A DNA stretch of 64,000 nucleotides from Sthenelais limicola (GCA_942159475.1 OW804094.1:9617555-9681554), one strand, 5' to 3'; positions 42,098 through 53,624 are shown, counted from the stretch's first letter. Program-made: numbers and translations. Notes: a model not told the origin generated them from the sequence alone.

Positions 42098-42871
42098 CCT
42101 TCAGACACCTTTTCCTATTACCGACCAGATATTCCTATTCCTGGAACAAATAGTTTCATGGCACCGACTATGTCTTCATTACTGAGATCTTTTCTCCCAT
42201 TACAAGAAGTCTTTTTACTATTACCACTCCCCTATTACCTATAACCTGTGTCATCTGCTGCTACGATGCAGTGCAGTTGGTCCTTTTAAAAAATGACAGT
42301 GGGGATTTCTTCCTTTTTTCTTTTTTTTTATTTCTTCCTTTTTTGCTCCTTTCCTAAGCATCATGGATAGACTTGCGCACCTTGATTATTTTTATAATCT
42401 AAATAATATCAATATATACAAATAAATGCAATTTATCCACACACAACCACTATTTCTTGGGCATTACCTACAAAACAATCATTAAACTTATTATTATTTT
42501 ACGGAAATTGAATGTATCATATAATTACCAACTTTACTTTGGTCGGATTTCTTGTCTATGACAATAGCCTAAGGGACTCAATGCTAGTCTACTAGCCACT
42601 ATTCAGACGCCACATAGTAGTATATGAAAATGAGTAACTGACTCTGGCACAAGGAAGTTGACTATGTGTATATCTCGGAGAGAGAGAGAGAAAACAAAGT
42701 ATCTCTTTGGATATTAGGATATACATAAGTCATGTTGATTATGTGTTGGAATATCTTAGAAAAGGAAAATGATATTTGAAAAAGAAAAATGCTGGATATG
42801 TTGGATATTTACTATGGCACATTTTTATCCTGACAGTTTGGGGACAAAACAACTTCCATTAATTATTATAA
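42098..42871. other. Gene-free AT-rich stretch
   Basis: Contains T/C runs at 42300-42350, a GA tract near 42680 and a short inverse of the 32.5 kb minisatellite unit near 42755. Confidence 0.4.
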
Positions 42872-43092
42872 GGGTCGGATTTTCAGAAAATGCACAGTTC
42901 TGCACATCTATCAGTTTCTGCTAAATTAGAGTTAAAAATTGTTAAATACTAGGTATATCTGAATGTGTTCTGTATTGTTTTCTTTAAATAAATCTGTTTG
43001 GTTAGGTTGAACTTTATTTTTAACCTGATTTTTGCCTTAAATTTGGGTTATTTGAGAGGGTTGGTGAAGGCCCATTGTACAAAATCTGACCC
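42872..43092 (+). repeat. Family B element with damaged right end
   Basis: The right terminus reads TTGTACAAAATCTGACCC; the 'ttttctg' of the repeat is deleted. Confidence 0.8.
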
Positions 43093-43362
43093 ATGAGGTT
43101 GAGCAAAAGGCCTAAGTTGGGGTCAAAACGGCCACATACCCCCAAACCTCAGCTCACTAATTCCAAAATCCCTCAATAATCTCTAGATGACTTGCAATAC
43201 CTCAGGTGGTGAGATAATGCAAGTACATCCCTCTTACCTCAGCTCAAGCAGTCAGGGAGAAGAGGATGGAGTGCGTGGGTGGACACTATAGACCCCAATA
43301 GGTAGTTTCTCCAGGGTATTAAAGTTGCATTCACAGCTATTATGACTAACTTACCAAATTTA

Positions 43363-43888
43363 CTCATATTATGACTTATAGGACTGAAATTATCAATATT
43401 CTGCTGCTGGTATATGTATATGGTATACAAGTGTTCAATATCAATATTCTGCAGCTGTTATATGTTTATACAAGAGTTACTTATATTATGACTTATAGCA
43501 CTGGATTCACCAATATTCTGCTGCTGATATATGGTTATACAAGTTATACAAGAGTTACTCATATTATGACTTATATGACCGAATTATTAATATTCGGCTG
43601 TTGTTACATGTTTATACAAGAGTTACATTAGTTCTGCTGTTATATGTTTATACAAAATGTGCTCATATTATGACTTATAGGTCTGGATTTATCAATATTC
43701 TGCTGCTGTTATATGTTTATACAAGAGTTACTCCTATTATGACATATGACTGACTTTATCAATATTCTGCTGCTGTTATATGTTTATACAAGAGTTACTC
43801 CTATTATGACATATGACTGACTTTATCAATATTCTGCTGGTGTTATACGTTTGTACAAGAGTTACTCATATATATATATATATATATT
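43363..43888. repeat. Minisatellite, ~69 bp unit, about 7-8 copies
   Basis: Unit markers are 'attatgacttatag', 'caatattctgctgctg' and 'tgtttatacaagagtta'. Two units are shortened (near 43431 and 43622). It ends in a (TA)n run at 43867-43886. A single unit also occurs at 18205. Confidence 0.85.
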
Positions 43889-44044
43889 GACTTTTAGATG
43901 GATTGGAAAAGAATGGAACAAGAAAGAGAAAATGTTCATGGTTTGACCAACGTTAACTGAGAGTGCAACTTTAAGCATTGCTCCGCCATACATTATACAT
44001 TGAAGGGTATATAATACCGAGATCCTATAGACTAATATTACAGT

Positions 44045-44278
44045 TACATATTGTCAGAAAATGTGCAATTGACTGTCACCAATCCTCCCAAATGACCCAA
44101 ATTTAAGAGAAAAGTGATGTTCAAAATACAGTTTAACACAATGAAAGACACATTTGTTATCAACAAAATACCAAAGATACTCTGATATACCAATTATTCA
44201 TATTTGTTCAGTCTCATTTAGCTGAAGTTACCAAATTTGTTGAGCTGCCGGATGTGCATTTTGTGAAAATCTGGCCCT
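44045..44278 (-). repeat. Family B element, diverged
   Basis: 'ttgtcagaaaatgtgcaatt' to 'tgtgaaaatctggccc'; the most diverged full-length B copy noted. Confidence 0.7.
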
Positions 44279-44775
44279 GATACATCTCAGCCTCAACCTA
44301 TGGATTGATGACAGAACCTAAATTTCTAGCAAAGATGTTTTTACAACCAAATCATCTTGGGTAGGTCTCTAGCACATTAGTTCCATTGCTTGTGGCAGGT
44401 GGCATGTTACAGCGATCCCATCAATCCCTATTCTTCACACTGACGCTGGGGAATTCTGGGATTAAACCCAGACATTTTATTGTAGCAGAGCCTCACCAGA
44501 GGTCGCACATCACACTTCCGGTATACTACATCCGGGCGTTGCGCTCGCTGCATTCACTGCGGTGCTTACATGTGATTTACTTCCGGTAAACAGCAGCAAA
44601 TCCCCCAGTGGAAGAGGAGAGAACCACATATAGCCAGAGGTAAAAAGGTGGCTTGTGGTCGTCTTTATCCGTTGTAATGTTGCTCTGGCTCAATGCATGT
44701 TTGTTTACATTAGGTCGACTGCATCAGAATGATTACATTTACATTCATATCACCTGTTGTATCACCTGTTGTATA
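44279..44775. other. Gene-free stretch
   Basis: No repeat end recognised. The frame at 44386-44589 has no domain or splice context. Confidence 0.35.
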
Positions 44776-45674
44776 TGTGGGATGTATTCAAGGGAAATGA
44801 GTCACAAGTCACAAAATTGATATTTTCCAGAGTGATTTATCCATAAGATGTCTTTGATGGAATGTTCTCATTTGTGATGTGTTTCAGGAAAATGAGTCAT
44901 AAGTCACAAAAAATTGATTTTGAGATATTATTATATTTGAAAAGATGAGATCAAGCCGATTCCAAAGATAGTAAACAGTCTAATAAAATAAGTATTTCTA
45001 GATTTTAAGTTTGATATTTTCGTTTTAGAAAAAAAAAAGTTTCCAATATTTCTGGGGGTCATTAAACAGTAAAGTAACTAAATGAAGTCCATATATGGGG
45101 ACCTTTAAAACGAAAGGATATATTACATAGACTGTCTTGAAATTTAATACATCGATTGACATAACTATAAGTGATAAACTCTCCAAAAATCAGCAGATTC
45201 CAATATTGTGATCTTGTGACAAAAACGCTTTGAAAAATATCAATTTTGCGACTTATGACTCATTTTCCTGAAACACATCACATTTTTGGATCGTTTAGCG
45301 CTTTAGGGTCATATGAATACATGTACCAAATGGAAAGACAGTCTATAAAATATATCCTTGCGTTGTCATCCTATGGAGTATATTTAGTTATTTTACTGGT
45401 AAATGCCCACTCACAAATATTGCGAACATTTTTTCAAACATAAATATATCAATTACCAGTAAAGTATCAAAATATTCTATATTCTTTTCTATAGGATGAC
45501 CTTAGAAATCATTTGCGCGTATTTATTCAATATACTGTCTTGAAATTTGGTACATGTAGGCATATTCATACGACTTAAAATGTTAGAACATTCCCACAAA
45601 GAGATCTTGTGATAAAACACTTTGATAAATATCAATTTTGCGGCTTGTGACTCATTTTCCTGTAACACATCACA
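44776..45674. repeat. Family A chimera carrying a nested A element
   Basis: The outer copy is 44776-44872 plus 45283-45674. It starts in minus orientation and ends in plus orientation ('gcggcttgtgactcatttt', CACATCACA), so it is itself a chimera. The inner copy is listed separately. Confidence 0.75.
44873..45282 (+). repeat. Family A element, complete, nested in another A
   Basis: TGTGATGTGTTTCAGG to GAAACACATCACA, 410 bp. It is inserted at the 'cattttt' position of the outer copy (compare 'cctcatttttagagggt' near 18961). This is the reference full-length A. Confidence 0.88.
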
Positions 45675-46010
45675 TTTTCTCTGCTTAGTTAATGTAAAGC
45701 AAAGTAAGTTTGATTTATTCTTACTTTATAATTGTTTTCAAGGGTCAAAAGCGGGTTTCTATGGTAGGTCTATTTGTAGGTTTTTCTTTTCTTCTGGGAA
45801 ATTTAGTAGAGGTAATTACTGGCTTAGCGACTCCGGTTGACATTTCTCTTTGATGTGTTGTTACGCGTTGTATTCCAGCATTTGAAAGTCTTCCTTGTGT
45901 GTTTGGGGAAAGAATGAAATTAGAAATATTCATAGATTTTGACAATAATACGTTTAAAATAAAGTACATAATGTTCTCCATAACGGCCGTACATCTGACA
46001 GGCTATATAT

Positions 46011-46164
46011 GGGTCAGATTTAAAAAAAATGCACAATCTACAGATCTATACATCTCTCAAATTCTGTTAAATTAGGGTGACAAATGATAAATACTAAGTA
46101 TATCTGAGTGTATTCTGTATTGTATCCATTCAATAAATCTGTACATTTTCTAAAAACTTGACCT
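46011..46164 (+). repeat. Family B element with internal deletion
   Basis: Left end GGGTCAGATTTAAAA; it jumps from 'caataaatctg' straight to 'tacattttctaaaaac' at the right end, losing about 80 bp. Confidence 0.75.
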
Positions 46165-46595
46165 AAGTATCACCTTCCTTTATCTCCAAGTATTATTAGT
46201 ATTGGAAACTATACCCGCGGGCAAGTAAATCCAAGAGAGCAAATCTAAGAGATTACTTTCTTGCAAAATGTCTTACAGTAAAACAAGTACGGGACTGACA
46301 TTTCAGAGACACCTTCGACAGAGGATGGCAATGTTACGTATGAATAAAAAAAGATAGGAAGAAATATCACTAACGTTTTCCAGACAAAAGAGACGTAATA
46401 TAATTATGTATCTATGTAGCAACTATAGGGGGTATATTATGTTCAGCGAACTTCAAACGGTAATGACAAAGTACGATCAATGACCGTCTAAAATTAACTG
46501 ATGGTGCTATGTATCAGTTAAGCTTATACGTAAACATATCTGTATCTCTGGGGCTCCGACCAATGACAGATGCATGGGGACGTACAATTTCCAAA
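46165..46595. other. Gene-free stretch
   Basis: No repeat end or coding frame supported. Confidence 0.4.
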
Positions 46596-47003
46596 TGTGA
46601 TGTGATCCAGGAAAAATGAGTCATACATCGCAAAATTGGTACTTTCCAAAGTGTTTTTTACACGATTTCTTTATTGAAAAGTTCTGACTATTAGAGGGTT
46701 TAGCAATCATAGTCATATGAATCCATATCACAAATTTCGGGACATTGAATAAAATATATCCCTGCGTTTTTAAGGCCTTTGTATTGAGCATATTTAGTTA
46801 CTTTACTGGTAATTACCCATCCAGAAACATTTCAAACTTTATATTCCAAAAATAAAGATATTAAACTTAAAATATAGAAATACATATAAGGTGTCCTAGT
46901 GTTTACTATCATTGGAATCAGCTTGATCTCCACTTTTCAAATATGGTGATATCTCAAAATCCATTTTTGTGACTTGTGACTCATTTCCCTGTAACACATC
47001 ACA
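46596..47003 (-). repeat. Family A element, complete, minus orientation
   Basis: TGTGATGTGATCCAGG to TGTAACACATCACA, 408 bp, with the whole interior present. Confidence 0.87.
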
Positions 47004-47255
47004 AATGTCCTCTACTCTAAAACTGTGCCGTTCTACCATGCCTTCCGCACTAAATGTCTGTCTCAGCTGTTTATTGCTACCCTTTTGTATTGCTTTCCAT
47101 AAACGTGTGACAGCGGACCTATCTCCGGCTAGAAATAACCTGTCAGTAGGATATCCACCGCTAGAATAGCTTGGTATCTGCGAGGAGCGAGGAGCAGAGA
47201 TCTATGTGAGAATTGTTCTGCAATTGAGAATTCTCCCTGCAGCCCACGCAGTTAA

Positions 47256-47485
47256 GGGTCAGTTTTTCTGAAAATGTACAATTTTCACCAATCTTCTCAA
47301 ATAACCCAAGTTTCAGACGAAAATAAACTTCATAATACAGTTCAATCCAACCAAACAGATTGCTAGAATCAATGCAATGCCAAATATATTCGAATTTACC
47401 TAGTATTGGCCAAATTGCAGCCTAATTTTGCAGAATTTACTAAATGTGTACAGCTACCAATTGTACATTTTCTGAAAATCTTACT
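47256..47485 (-). repeat. Family B element, minus orientation
   Basis: GGGTCAGTTTTTCTGAAA to GAAAATCTTAC; the right terminus is mutated. Confidence 0.8.
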
Positions 47486-47521
47486 CTTATACCACTCGGC
47501 ATCTCCCCCGTTTTCTTTCAG

Positions 47522-47776
47522 AATCTTATTCATTGTTTTGCTTGCAATAAGATGATAAGAGATATTTTGCTTGAGATAGATCCCTCATATACCACGATCG
47601 GCCCTTATCATGCAAAAATGTATAATCTGAAGGAATTTAGAACTTTTTTGAGAGATTACCTGATGAAAGATTACTTGAAATTAGACCCGGTTTGGTCAGA
47701 TTCTGGGGTGTATGTTTGTCACAACAGACCACGGCAATCACCTCCGGCAACTTCCGGTAAGGAATGGGGGTTATAG
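47522..47776 (+). CDS. Candidate exon, partly overrun by a miniature element
   Basis: 'ccgttttctttcag' gives an acceptor at 47521. The following ~54 codons are protein-like (CNKMIRDILLEIDPSY, then YNLKEFRTFLRDY). From 47682 the frame runs into an inverted-repeat element and then stops. I know no family for it. It may be a decayed exon or chance. Confidence 0.2.
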   Translation, partial: NLIHCFACNKMIRDILLEIDPSYTTIGPYHAKMYNLKEFRTFLRDYLMKDYLKLDPVWSDSGVYVCHNRPRQSPPATSGKEWGL

Positions 47777-47848
47777 ACGTCAAAAGAACTGGTAAATAAA
47801 AGTCAGTAAGTGGTAAATAACAGTCAAATCTGACCAAACCGGGTCTAA
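47682..47848. repeat. Inverted-repeat element, 167 bp
   Basis: A 22 bp perfect terminal inverted repeat starting TTAGACCCGGTTTGGTCAG and ending with its inverse CTGACCAAACCGGGTCTAA. It lies two bases from the next hairpin element. Confidence 0.75.
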
Positions 47849-47849
47849 A

Positions 47850-47969
47850 AGCACTAATACCCTCGGTTTTGGATGGTCAAAGTGGTCTTTTGCCTGGTGG
47901 AAATTCTCAGGGCTAACGCCACCAGGCAACAGACCACTCAGACCATCCAAAACCGAGGGTATTAGTGCT
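47850..47969. repeat. Foldback element, 120 bp
   Basis: AGCACTAATACCCTCGG with 'ttttggatggtc' is mirrored at the right end to ATTAGTGCT. The arms are about 50 bp, with a few mismatches, around a ~20 bp centre, so nearly the whole element folds into one hairpin. Confidence 0.8.
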
Positions 47970-48106
47970 ATAGACGAGTCACCTCTTACACCTTATTATG
48001 AAGTCAATGGTAAGTCTGTTGGTCTGCTCTCACTGCGCCCAATATCTAGCATGTAAGTTCCACCTGATTGATATCCATGTTTATTGTATTTCTACTTTGT
48101 GTGTAT

Positions 48107-48341
48107 GGGTCAGATTTTCAGAAAATGTACAATTGACCTTCACCAATTTTCTCACGTAACCCAAATTTAAGACGAAAATCAGGTTCAAAATACAATTCAA
48201 CATAACAAAACAGATTTATTGAATTAATACAATACAGAATACACTCAGATATACCTAGAATTTATCACTTTTCACTCTAATTTGGCAGAATTTGAGAGAT
48301 GTGTAGAAGTGTAGATTATGCATTTTCTGAAAAACTGACCC
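48107..48341 (-). repeat. Family B element, complete, minus orientation
   Basis: GGGTCAGATTTTCAG to GAAAAACTGACCC with TA just outside the shared TGGG/CCCG on both sides. Confidence 0.85.
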
Positions 48342-48469
48342 GTATGTACCCATGTATATTTGTATACTCCTGCCTACATACCTATGTTGATAGATAGGTA
48401 GGTACTGACAGTACCGATGAGATATTGGTGATCTCAGTGCATAATATCATATTGTATCATATTACATTG

Positions 48470-48635
48470 TCAACTAGTATAGATCCTTTTCCAAATTCAG
48501 GGTTATTTGGAAGACCTGTATACTTTACAGATAATACTCCTTTTTCCATATTTTACTTCATTTCAATTTCTAGTCTGTACCATGTATTACACTTTGTAAA
48601 CGTTTATGGAAATAAAAATCTATTATTATTATTGG
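48470..48635 (+). repeat. 3' end of a non-LTR retrotransposon
   Basis: 'tttgtaaacgtttatgg' is followed by 'aataaaaatc' and a (TAT)n tail, the layout of LINE-type 3' ends. No reverse transcriptase frame remains. Confidence 0.5.
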
Positions 48636-48646
48636 ACAGCTACTTA

Positions 48647-49113
48647 AGGTGGGATTCCACTGTATCGCTCTTTTGGTCATCTCATGATCCGCTCTTTTAT
48701 TTCCTCTTTTATTTTCTCTGAGCTCATTACAAGCGAAGTTAGAGTGAAACCAGAGCGGTCCAATGTAATCGGTTACTGCGCTTGCTATACGCTTAGAAAA
48801 AATGCTAATTGCGCTTCTTTAGAAGAGCGCAGGACCTTCCGATAATGTCTGACGTGTTTGATTTGAGCGCAGCAACATGCCGTTCTTTCCACGTCTTTTG
48901 GTAGTGGTCTAATAGCGCAGTGAGAGCGGTGAGAGCGGACCAACGAATTCGTACTTGATTTCATAGGAAAACAAGCGAACAAGTAGAATCACTCTGTACT
49001 TGTATTGCGCTAAATATAAAGCAGATGGACTGTGAAGGAAAAGCACACTATGAATAAGCGAAGCAAGAGCGGGCCATGAGCACAGATACAAGCAGTCAAG
49101 TGGAATCACACCT
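48647..49113. repeat. Inverted-repeat element ending AGGTGGGATTCCACT
   Basis: Left end AGGTGGGATTCCACT, right end AGTGGAATCACACCT (one mismatch when inverted). The interior is rich in 'gagcgg' and 'gcgctt' words. No transposase is seen. Confidence 0.6.
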
Positions 49114-49245
49114 GTAAACAGGCAGAAAGAGTCATGTAGTTGGGCTCAAATCAAACAGGTCAGATATTAGTGGAACGTCCTGAGTGCTTCTAAAGAAGCG
49201 CAAATAGCATTTTTTAATAGCGTATGGGAAGTGCTCTAATTTCGC
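48776..49245. repeat. Long imperfect inverted repeat, ~95 bp arms
   Basis: Arm 1 (48776-48870, 'gcgcttctttagaag' with 'gtttgatttgagc') is mirrored by arm 2 (49140-49245, 'ggctcaaatcaaac' with 'cttctaaagaagcgc'). Arm 2 lies outside the 48647-49113 ends, so two events overlap. Confidence 0.65.
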
Positions 49246-49269
49246 TTGTATTCGCTGGAGAAAAAGAAA

Positions 49270-49734
49270 TGTGATGTGTTTAAGGCAAATGAGTCACAAG
49301 TCGCTAAAAATGGATTTTGAGATATCACCATATTTGAAATGATGAGATCAAGCAGTTTCTAATGATAGTAAACAATAGGACACCTAATAAGTATTTCTAT
49401 ATTTTGAGTTTGATATTTTTATTTTTGAAAAAAAATGTTTGCAATGTTTCAATATTTTGAGTTTGATATTTTTATTTTTGAAAAAAAATGTTAGCAATGT
49501 TTCTGGGTGGGTAATGTCCAGTAAAGTAACTAAATATACTCCAAATGAAGGCCTTCAAAACGCAAGAATATATTTAATACAATGTCCTGAGATTTGGTAC
49601 ATAGATTCACATGAGTACAAGTGCTCAACTCTATCAAAATTAGAACATTTCAATAAAGAGATTGTGTGAAAAATAAACACTTTGAAAAATATCATTTTTG
49701 CGACTTGTGGCTCATTTCCCTGAAACAGATCACA
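49270..49734 (+). repeat. Family A element with internal 55 bp duplication
   Basis: TGTGATGTGTTTAAGG to GAAACAGATCACA. The 'tttgagtttgatattttta' block with 'gcaatgttt' occurs twice in tandem (49397 and 49451). Confidence 0.85.
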
Positions 49735-49839
49735 ATATACATTTATCAGTGTTGACACGGGTTGTGTTCCTCTTCCCCTTACTAATCCATCCTGACATCG
49801 TGTTGTACGGCCTGCTGTATGCATTGCTTGTCCTCATAT

Positions 49840-50410
49840 GGGTCAGATTCTCAGAAAATGTACAATAGGGGAGTTGCATGTGTCACTGCGCATGTATATT
49901 ACAGTGCATCATAGGATGGATTCTGTTGAAATCTGACTCACAAAAAATAGCAACATTTTTATCGGAAATTGCAAGAATGTTTTCACCAATATCAGAGCTT
50001 TTATAAATGATCTATGAAAACCAAATGCATGATGGGAAAGATGGGGACTTGTGTTATGGAAACATGTATAAGACATGGATATTGACATTAGAGCATTGAT
50101 AAATAGTCCATGCAGAACATGACATGTTTTCTATAGATTTTAGACTGGAGAGTAGTTCCATGCGAATCAAGATTCAAAATGGCGACTATGCAAATCCCCT
50201 ATTGGCAGCTGTGCACATTTAGTAATTTCTGCTAAATTAGGCTGCAATTTAGTCAATACTAGGTGAATTTGAGTATATCCGGCATTGCATTGATTCTAGT
50301 AATCTGTTTGGTTAGGTTGAACTGTATTTTGTACTTTATTTTTGTCTGAAATGTGGGTTATTTGAGAGGATTGGCGAAGTTGAATTGTACATTTTCTGAA
50401 AACCTGACCC
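49840..50410 (+). repeat. Family B element split by a family C insertion
   Basis: Parts 49840-49866 and 50203-50410. Removing the C element and one AT restores the uninterrupted 'tgtacaattggcagctg' of other B copies. Confidence 0.88.
49867..50200 (-). repeat. Family C element nested in B
   Basis: AGGGGAGTTGCAT to ATGCAAATCCCCT, flanked by the 2 bp duplication AT (49865-49866, 50201-50202). Confidence 0.88.
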
Positions 50411-50797
50411 TCGAATAGTGGAAACAACTCTAGCAGGGCCTTTGAAAAGCAAGGAACATGACGATGGAAAGAAGACCTGAGGATGGAAAGAAGACCTGGA
50501 ATATTAGAAATAAAATAAGAGAAAAAAGAGAGAATAATAAAGAAAGTGAAAATAAAGGAGTGTAAACAAAAAAGAAGAAAAGCATCAAAATCTAATTTGT
50601 CTCCATAGGCAGATGAGACATTGGATATGCACACAAAACTCAGACCGAACACATATTATTTGCAAAATTATAGATAGCAAACCGAGATTATCTGTTTATT
50701 TAGATAGAATGTAGATACTTATAGATGGATATTTGATGCATATTTGATTTGACAAAAATGACACTATCTGCTTATTTTGATAGGATGAAGACAATTA
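50411..50797. other. Gene-free A/G-rich stretch
   Basis: Nothing beyond simple A/G-rich sequence is recognised. Confidence 0.4.
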
Positions 50798-50945
50798 GGG
50801 ACTGTTCATAATTAACCACTGGGGGGGGAGAAGAATTTGTGAACATTCCTTGGTCAAAAGGTGACCCCCCCCCCCCTCTCCTCCCCCCCTGCCTCCTCCC
50901 TCCTCCCGCTCCCCCCTGCCCCCCCCCCCACACACACACACATTG
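50798..50945. repeat. Family D element, right end lost
   Basis: GGGACTGTTCATAATTAACCACT, G-run, long C-runs, then an (AC)n run. Confidence 0.7.
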
Positions 50946-50958
50946 ATTGCCACATGCG

Positions 50959-51180
50959 ACGATGCATTTCTTGCGACTTGTGACTCAATTTCCTGGAACA
51001 CATCACATATTTTGGACGTCAGATCTATAGGTAGAGCAGAGAAGGTCTCAAGTGAAGTGGGAGACTTTTTTCAAACATAAATTTATCAAACATAAAATAT
51101 AAAAACACTTCTTAGAGGCCTTAATGTTTACCATAATTAGCATCGGTTTGATCTCATCGTTTCAAATATGATACTATGAT
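50959..51180 (-). repeat. Family A fragments
   Basis: A right-end fragment (50959-51006, ending AACACATCACA) is followed by an internal minus-orientation stretch (51065-51180, 'catcggtttgatctcatcg'). Confidence 0.6.
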
Positions 51181-51540
51181 GTCTGATATTGTTAGTATTA
51201 ATAATATCGGGTCATACAGACTTAGAACTTCACGTCTATGACGTAACTTCCTCCTTGCTCAACGTCATCTCACGAACTGTCTCCGTCAAGTCTCTCACGA
51301 CTATATATTTTTCTTCCCGCCCATCTCCCTTATAACATCTAATTATTATCTTACGATAATTCAGGGCTATATGTAAGTGAACTCAAGACTTAGGCGCCTA
51401 TTAATAAATGACACTCATCGATAATATTACTATTCATCGATATACACAAGAACTGACTCTCAACTGAAAATTTACCAACGATACCCCAAATGATAATTAA
51501 CAAATTCAATTTAATTCTTGTCTTGTTTCTCGTTCATAAT
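51181..51540. repeat. ~360 bp insertion within a family A fragment
   Basis: It begins 'gatattgttagtattaata' and ends 'gtttctcgttcata'. ATGTCT lies directly before and after it (about 51169-51180 and 51536-51543), consistent with a 6 bp target duplication. A sequence resembles A resumes beyond it. The class is unknown; a solo LTR is possible, but the ends are not TG..CA at the duplication. Confidence 0.4.
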
Positions 51541-51709
51541 GTCTAAAAATCCATTTTTTGCGATTTGTGACTCATTTTGGACGTGAGACCTATAGATAAA
51601 GTCTCCAGTGCGGGGGGAGATGTGCAATGAAAGCCGACCTTCCTGTACAGGTAGTAACCCGAGAGTACCGGAGACTCTTCATTTAATAACATCGAGGGGC
51701 CAGGGATGT

Positions 51710-51944
51710 GGGTCAGACTTTCAGAAAATGGACAATCTACGGTTCTACACATCTCCCAAATTCGGTTAAATTAGAGTGAAAAATGATAGATACTAGGTAT
51801 ATCTGAGTGTATTCTGTATTGTATGCATTCAATAAATATGTCTGGTTATGTTGAACTGTATTTGGAACCTGATTTTTGTCTGAAATTTGGGTTATTTGAG
51901 AGGATTGCTGAACGCGAGTGGTAAATTTTCAGAAAATCTGACCC
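51710..51944 (+). repeat. Family B element, complete
   Basis: GGGTCAGACTTTCAG to AGAAAATCTGACCC. Confidence 0.85.
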
Positions 51945-51951
51945 ATGTATG

Positions 51952-52090
51952 GGTGAAATTTCCAGAAAATGCACAATTCACCTTCAGAAACCCTCCTAAA
52001 TGACGCAAATTTAATACAAAAAACAGACTCAAACAAAATTCAACATAACCAAACACATCCTTTGAGTCAAAGCAATACCGAATATACTCA
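51952..52090 (-). repeat. Family B fragment, minus orientation
   Basis: GGGTGAAATTTCCAG variant, breaking off at 'accgaatatactca', directly fused to the next copy. Confidence 0.75.
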
Positions 52091-52330
52091 TACAGAAATG
52101 TACAATCGGTAGCTCTATACCTTTAGTAAATTTCTCTAAATTAGGCTGAAAAGGGAGAAAAACTAGGTATATATGTGAGTATAGTCAGTGTTGCCTTATA
52201 TATATATTAATTGATTCAGACAATCTGTTTAGTTATGTTGAACTGAATTTTGAACCTGATTTTTGTCTTAACTTTGGTTTATTTGAGAGGATTGGTGAAG
52301 GCGAATTGTACATTTTCATTAGATTTGACC
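52091..52330 (+). repeat. Family B element, left end trimmed
   Basis: From 'acagaaatgtacaatcgg' to 'cattagatttgaccc', with a short (TA)n insertion near 52195. Confidence 0.8.
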
Positions 52331-52341
52331 CGTGATATAAT

Positions 52342-52580
52342 GGGTCAGATTTTCAGAAAATGTACAAATCAACTTCATCAATCTTCTCAAATAAACCAAA
52401 TTTCAGACGAAAATAAGGTTCAAAATACAGTTCAACCTAACCAAACAGATTGCTAGAATCAATGCAAGGCCGAATATACTCGAATTTACCTAGTATTAAC
52501 CTAATTGCAGCCTAATTTAGCAGAATTTACTAAATGCATGTGTACCGCTGCCAATAGTACATTTTCTGAAAATCTGACCC
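52342..52580 (-). repeat. Family B element, complete, minus orientation
   Basis: GGGTCAGATTTTCAG to GAAAATCTGACCC; it faces the previous copy 11 bp away. Confidence 0.85.
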
Positions 52581-53088
52581 ATATACGCGCGGCGTCCCAT
52601 GTCGCATTTTATAGCTCATGTTTGAAAATGTCTTAGAAAAATTGAATCAACACAAACCTTCTTTTATAGTCGTGTGTATTTTAGATGTTTTTATTGTCAT
52701 GTATAAGGTAGAAAATGACCATAAACATGTTTTTATATCTGCCTAACATCTGCGGTCAGTGCTACATTTAATTGTGAATGTAAATAGGATCTTTAAAAAC
52801 AACTGATCCTCTCTCCCATTGCAAGTACATGTCCAATTGAATTGTATAGGATAAAAGGTAAAAATTAATTATTATCCAGAAGTATGTCATTTCTAACTCG
52901 ATCATATGTATATTTCTCATTTTTGTTGTGTATCACGAGAATATTGGGTTATCCTGAGACTGAACACAAATGAACCTGACAACAATTCATCTATAACCCC
53001 TGAAATAAGGTATTTACTCTATTTCTACCTGTGAACCAAGAATATATGATGGTGTAGTGATTTCGGGTTCGATTTCTCAGCTAAATAA
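52581..53088. other. Gene-free stretch
   Basis: AT-rich, nothing recognised; it probably contains the decayed upstream part of the retroelement whose tail follows. Confidence 0.35.
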
Positions 53089-53421
53089 AGACGGAAGGAC
53101 GTATTTAACCTGTTGCAACGACATTTATTCGCTTTAACTCTTATTGCACCAACCCTGAGCGGTCAAATTCTACTCGGATATAGTGGGGACTGTCCACAAA
53201 AAAACTTCCTAAACTGGATTGTGATGGCAGCCAAATATTACATGTATCGACAAAAAATATTCCATAATAATGAGATTGTATTTGCTGCCTTTTTCAATGA
53301 AGCCAACCTAAATATGAGGATGCTGGAGTATAATGCACCCATACAAGGGCTAGAGAAATCTTATACAAAGCGGTGGAGAAAGCTCCTTGAAGAAGTCGAA
53401 TATTTGTCATCTGTTTAATGT
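53089..53421 (+). pseudogene. C-terminal relic of a non-LTR retrotransposon polyprotein
   Basis: An open frame of about 110 codons that ends at TAA. The pattern ILLGYSGDC, FLNWIVMAAKYYMYRQK and a final KRWRKLLEE resembles the extreme C-terminus, behind the RT domain, of LINE-type proteins in marine animals (family knowledge). There is no start in good context (the upstream TAA is at 53086), so it is a 5'-truncated copy. An A-rich tail ('aataaaaatatagaaaatac') follows at 53513. Confidence 0.5.
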
Positions 53422-53624
53422 GTTAAATTTCCTTTTTGTTATAGAAGATGAGTTGGTCTTTAATGTTAAAGTTTGAATATCTGTTCTTATGGTTGTGTTC
53501 GTCTGCTGAGAGAAATAAAAATATAGAAAATACAAAAAAAACTACTAAAAAAAAAGGGACACAACATTAATTATGCCTTAGAGTTGTATGAGCCACGATG
53601 GCAGGTTATGTTTGAATAAAACCT

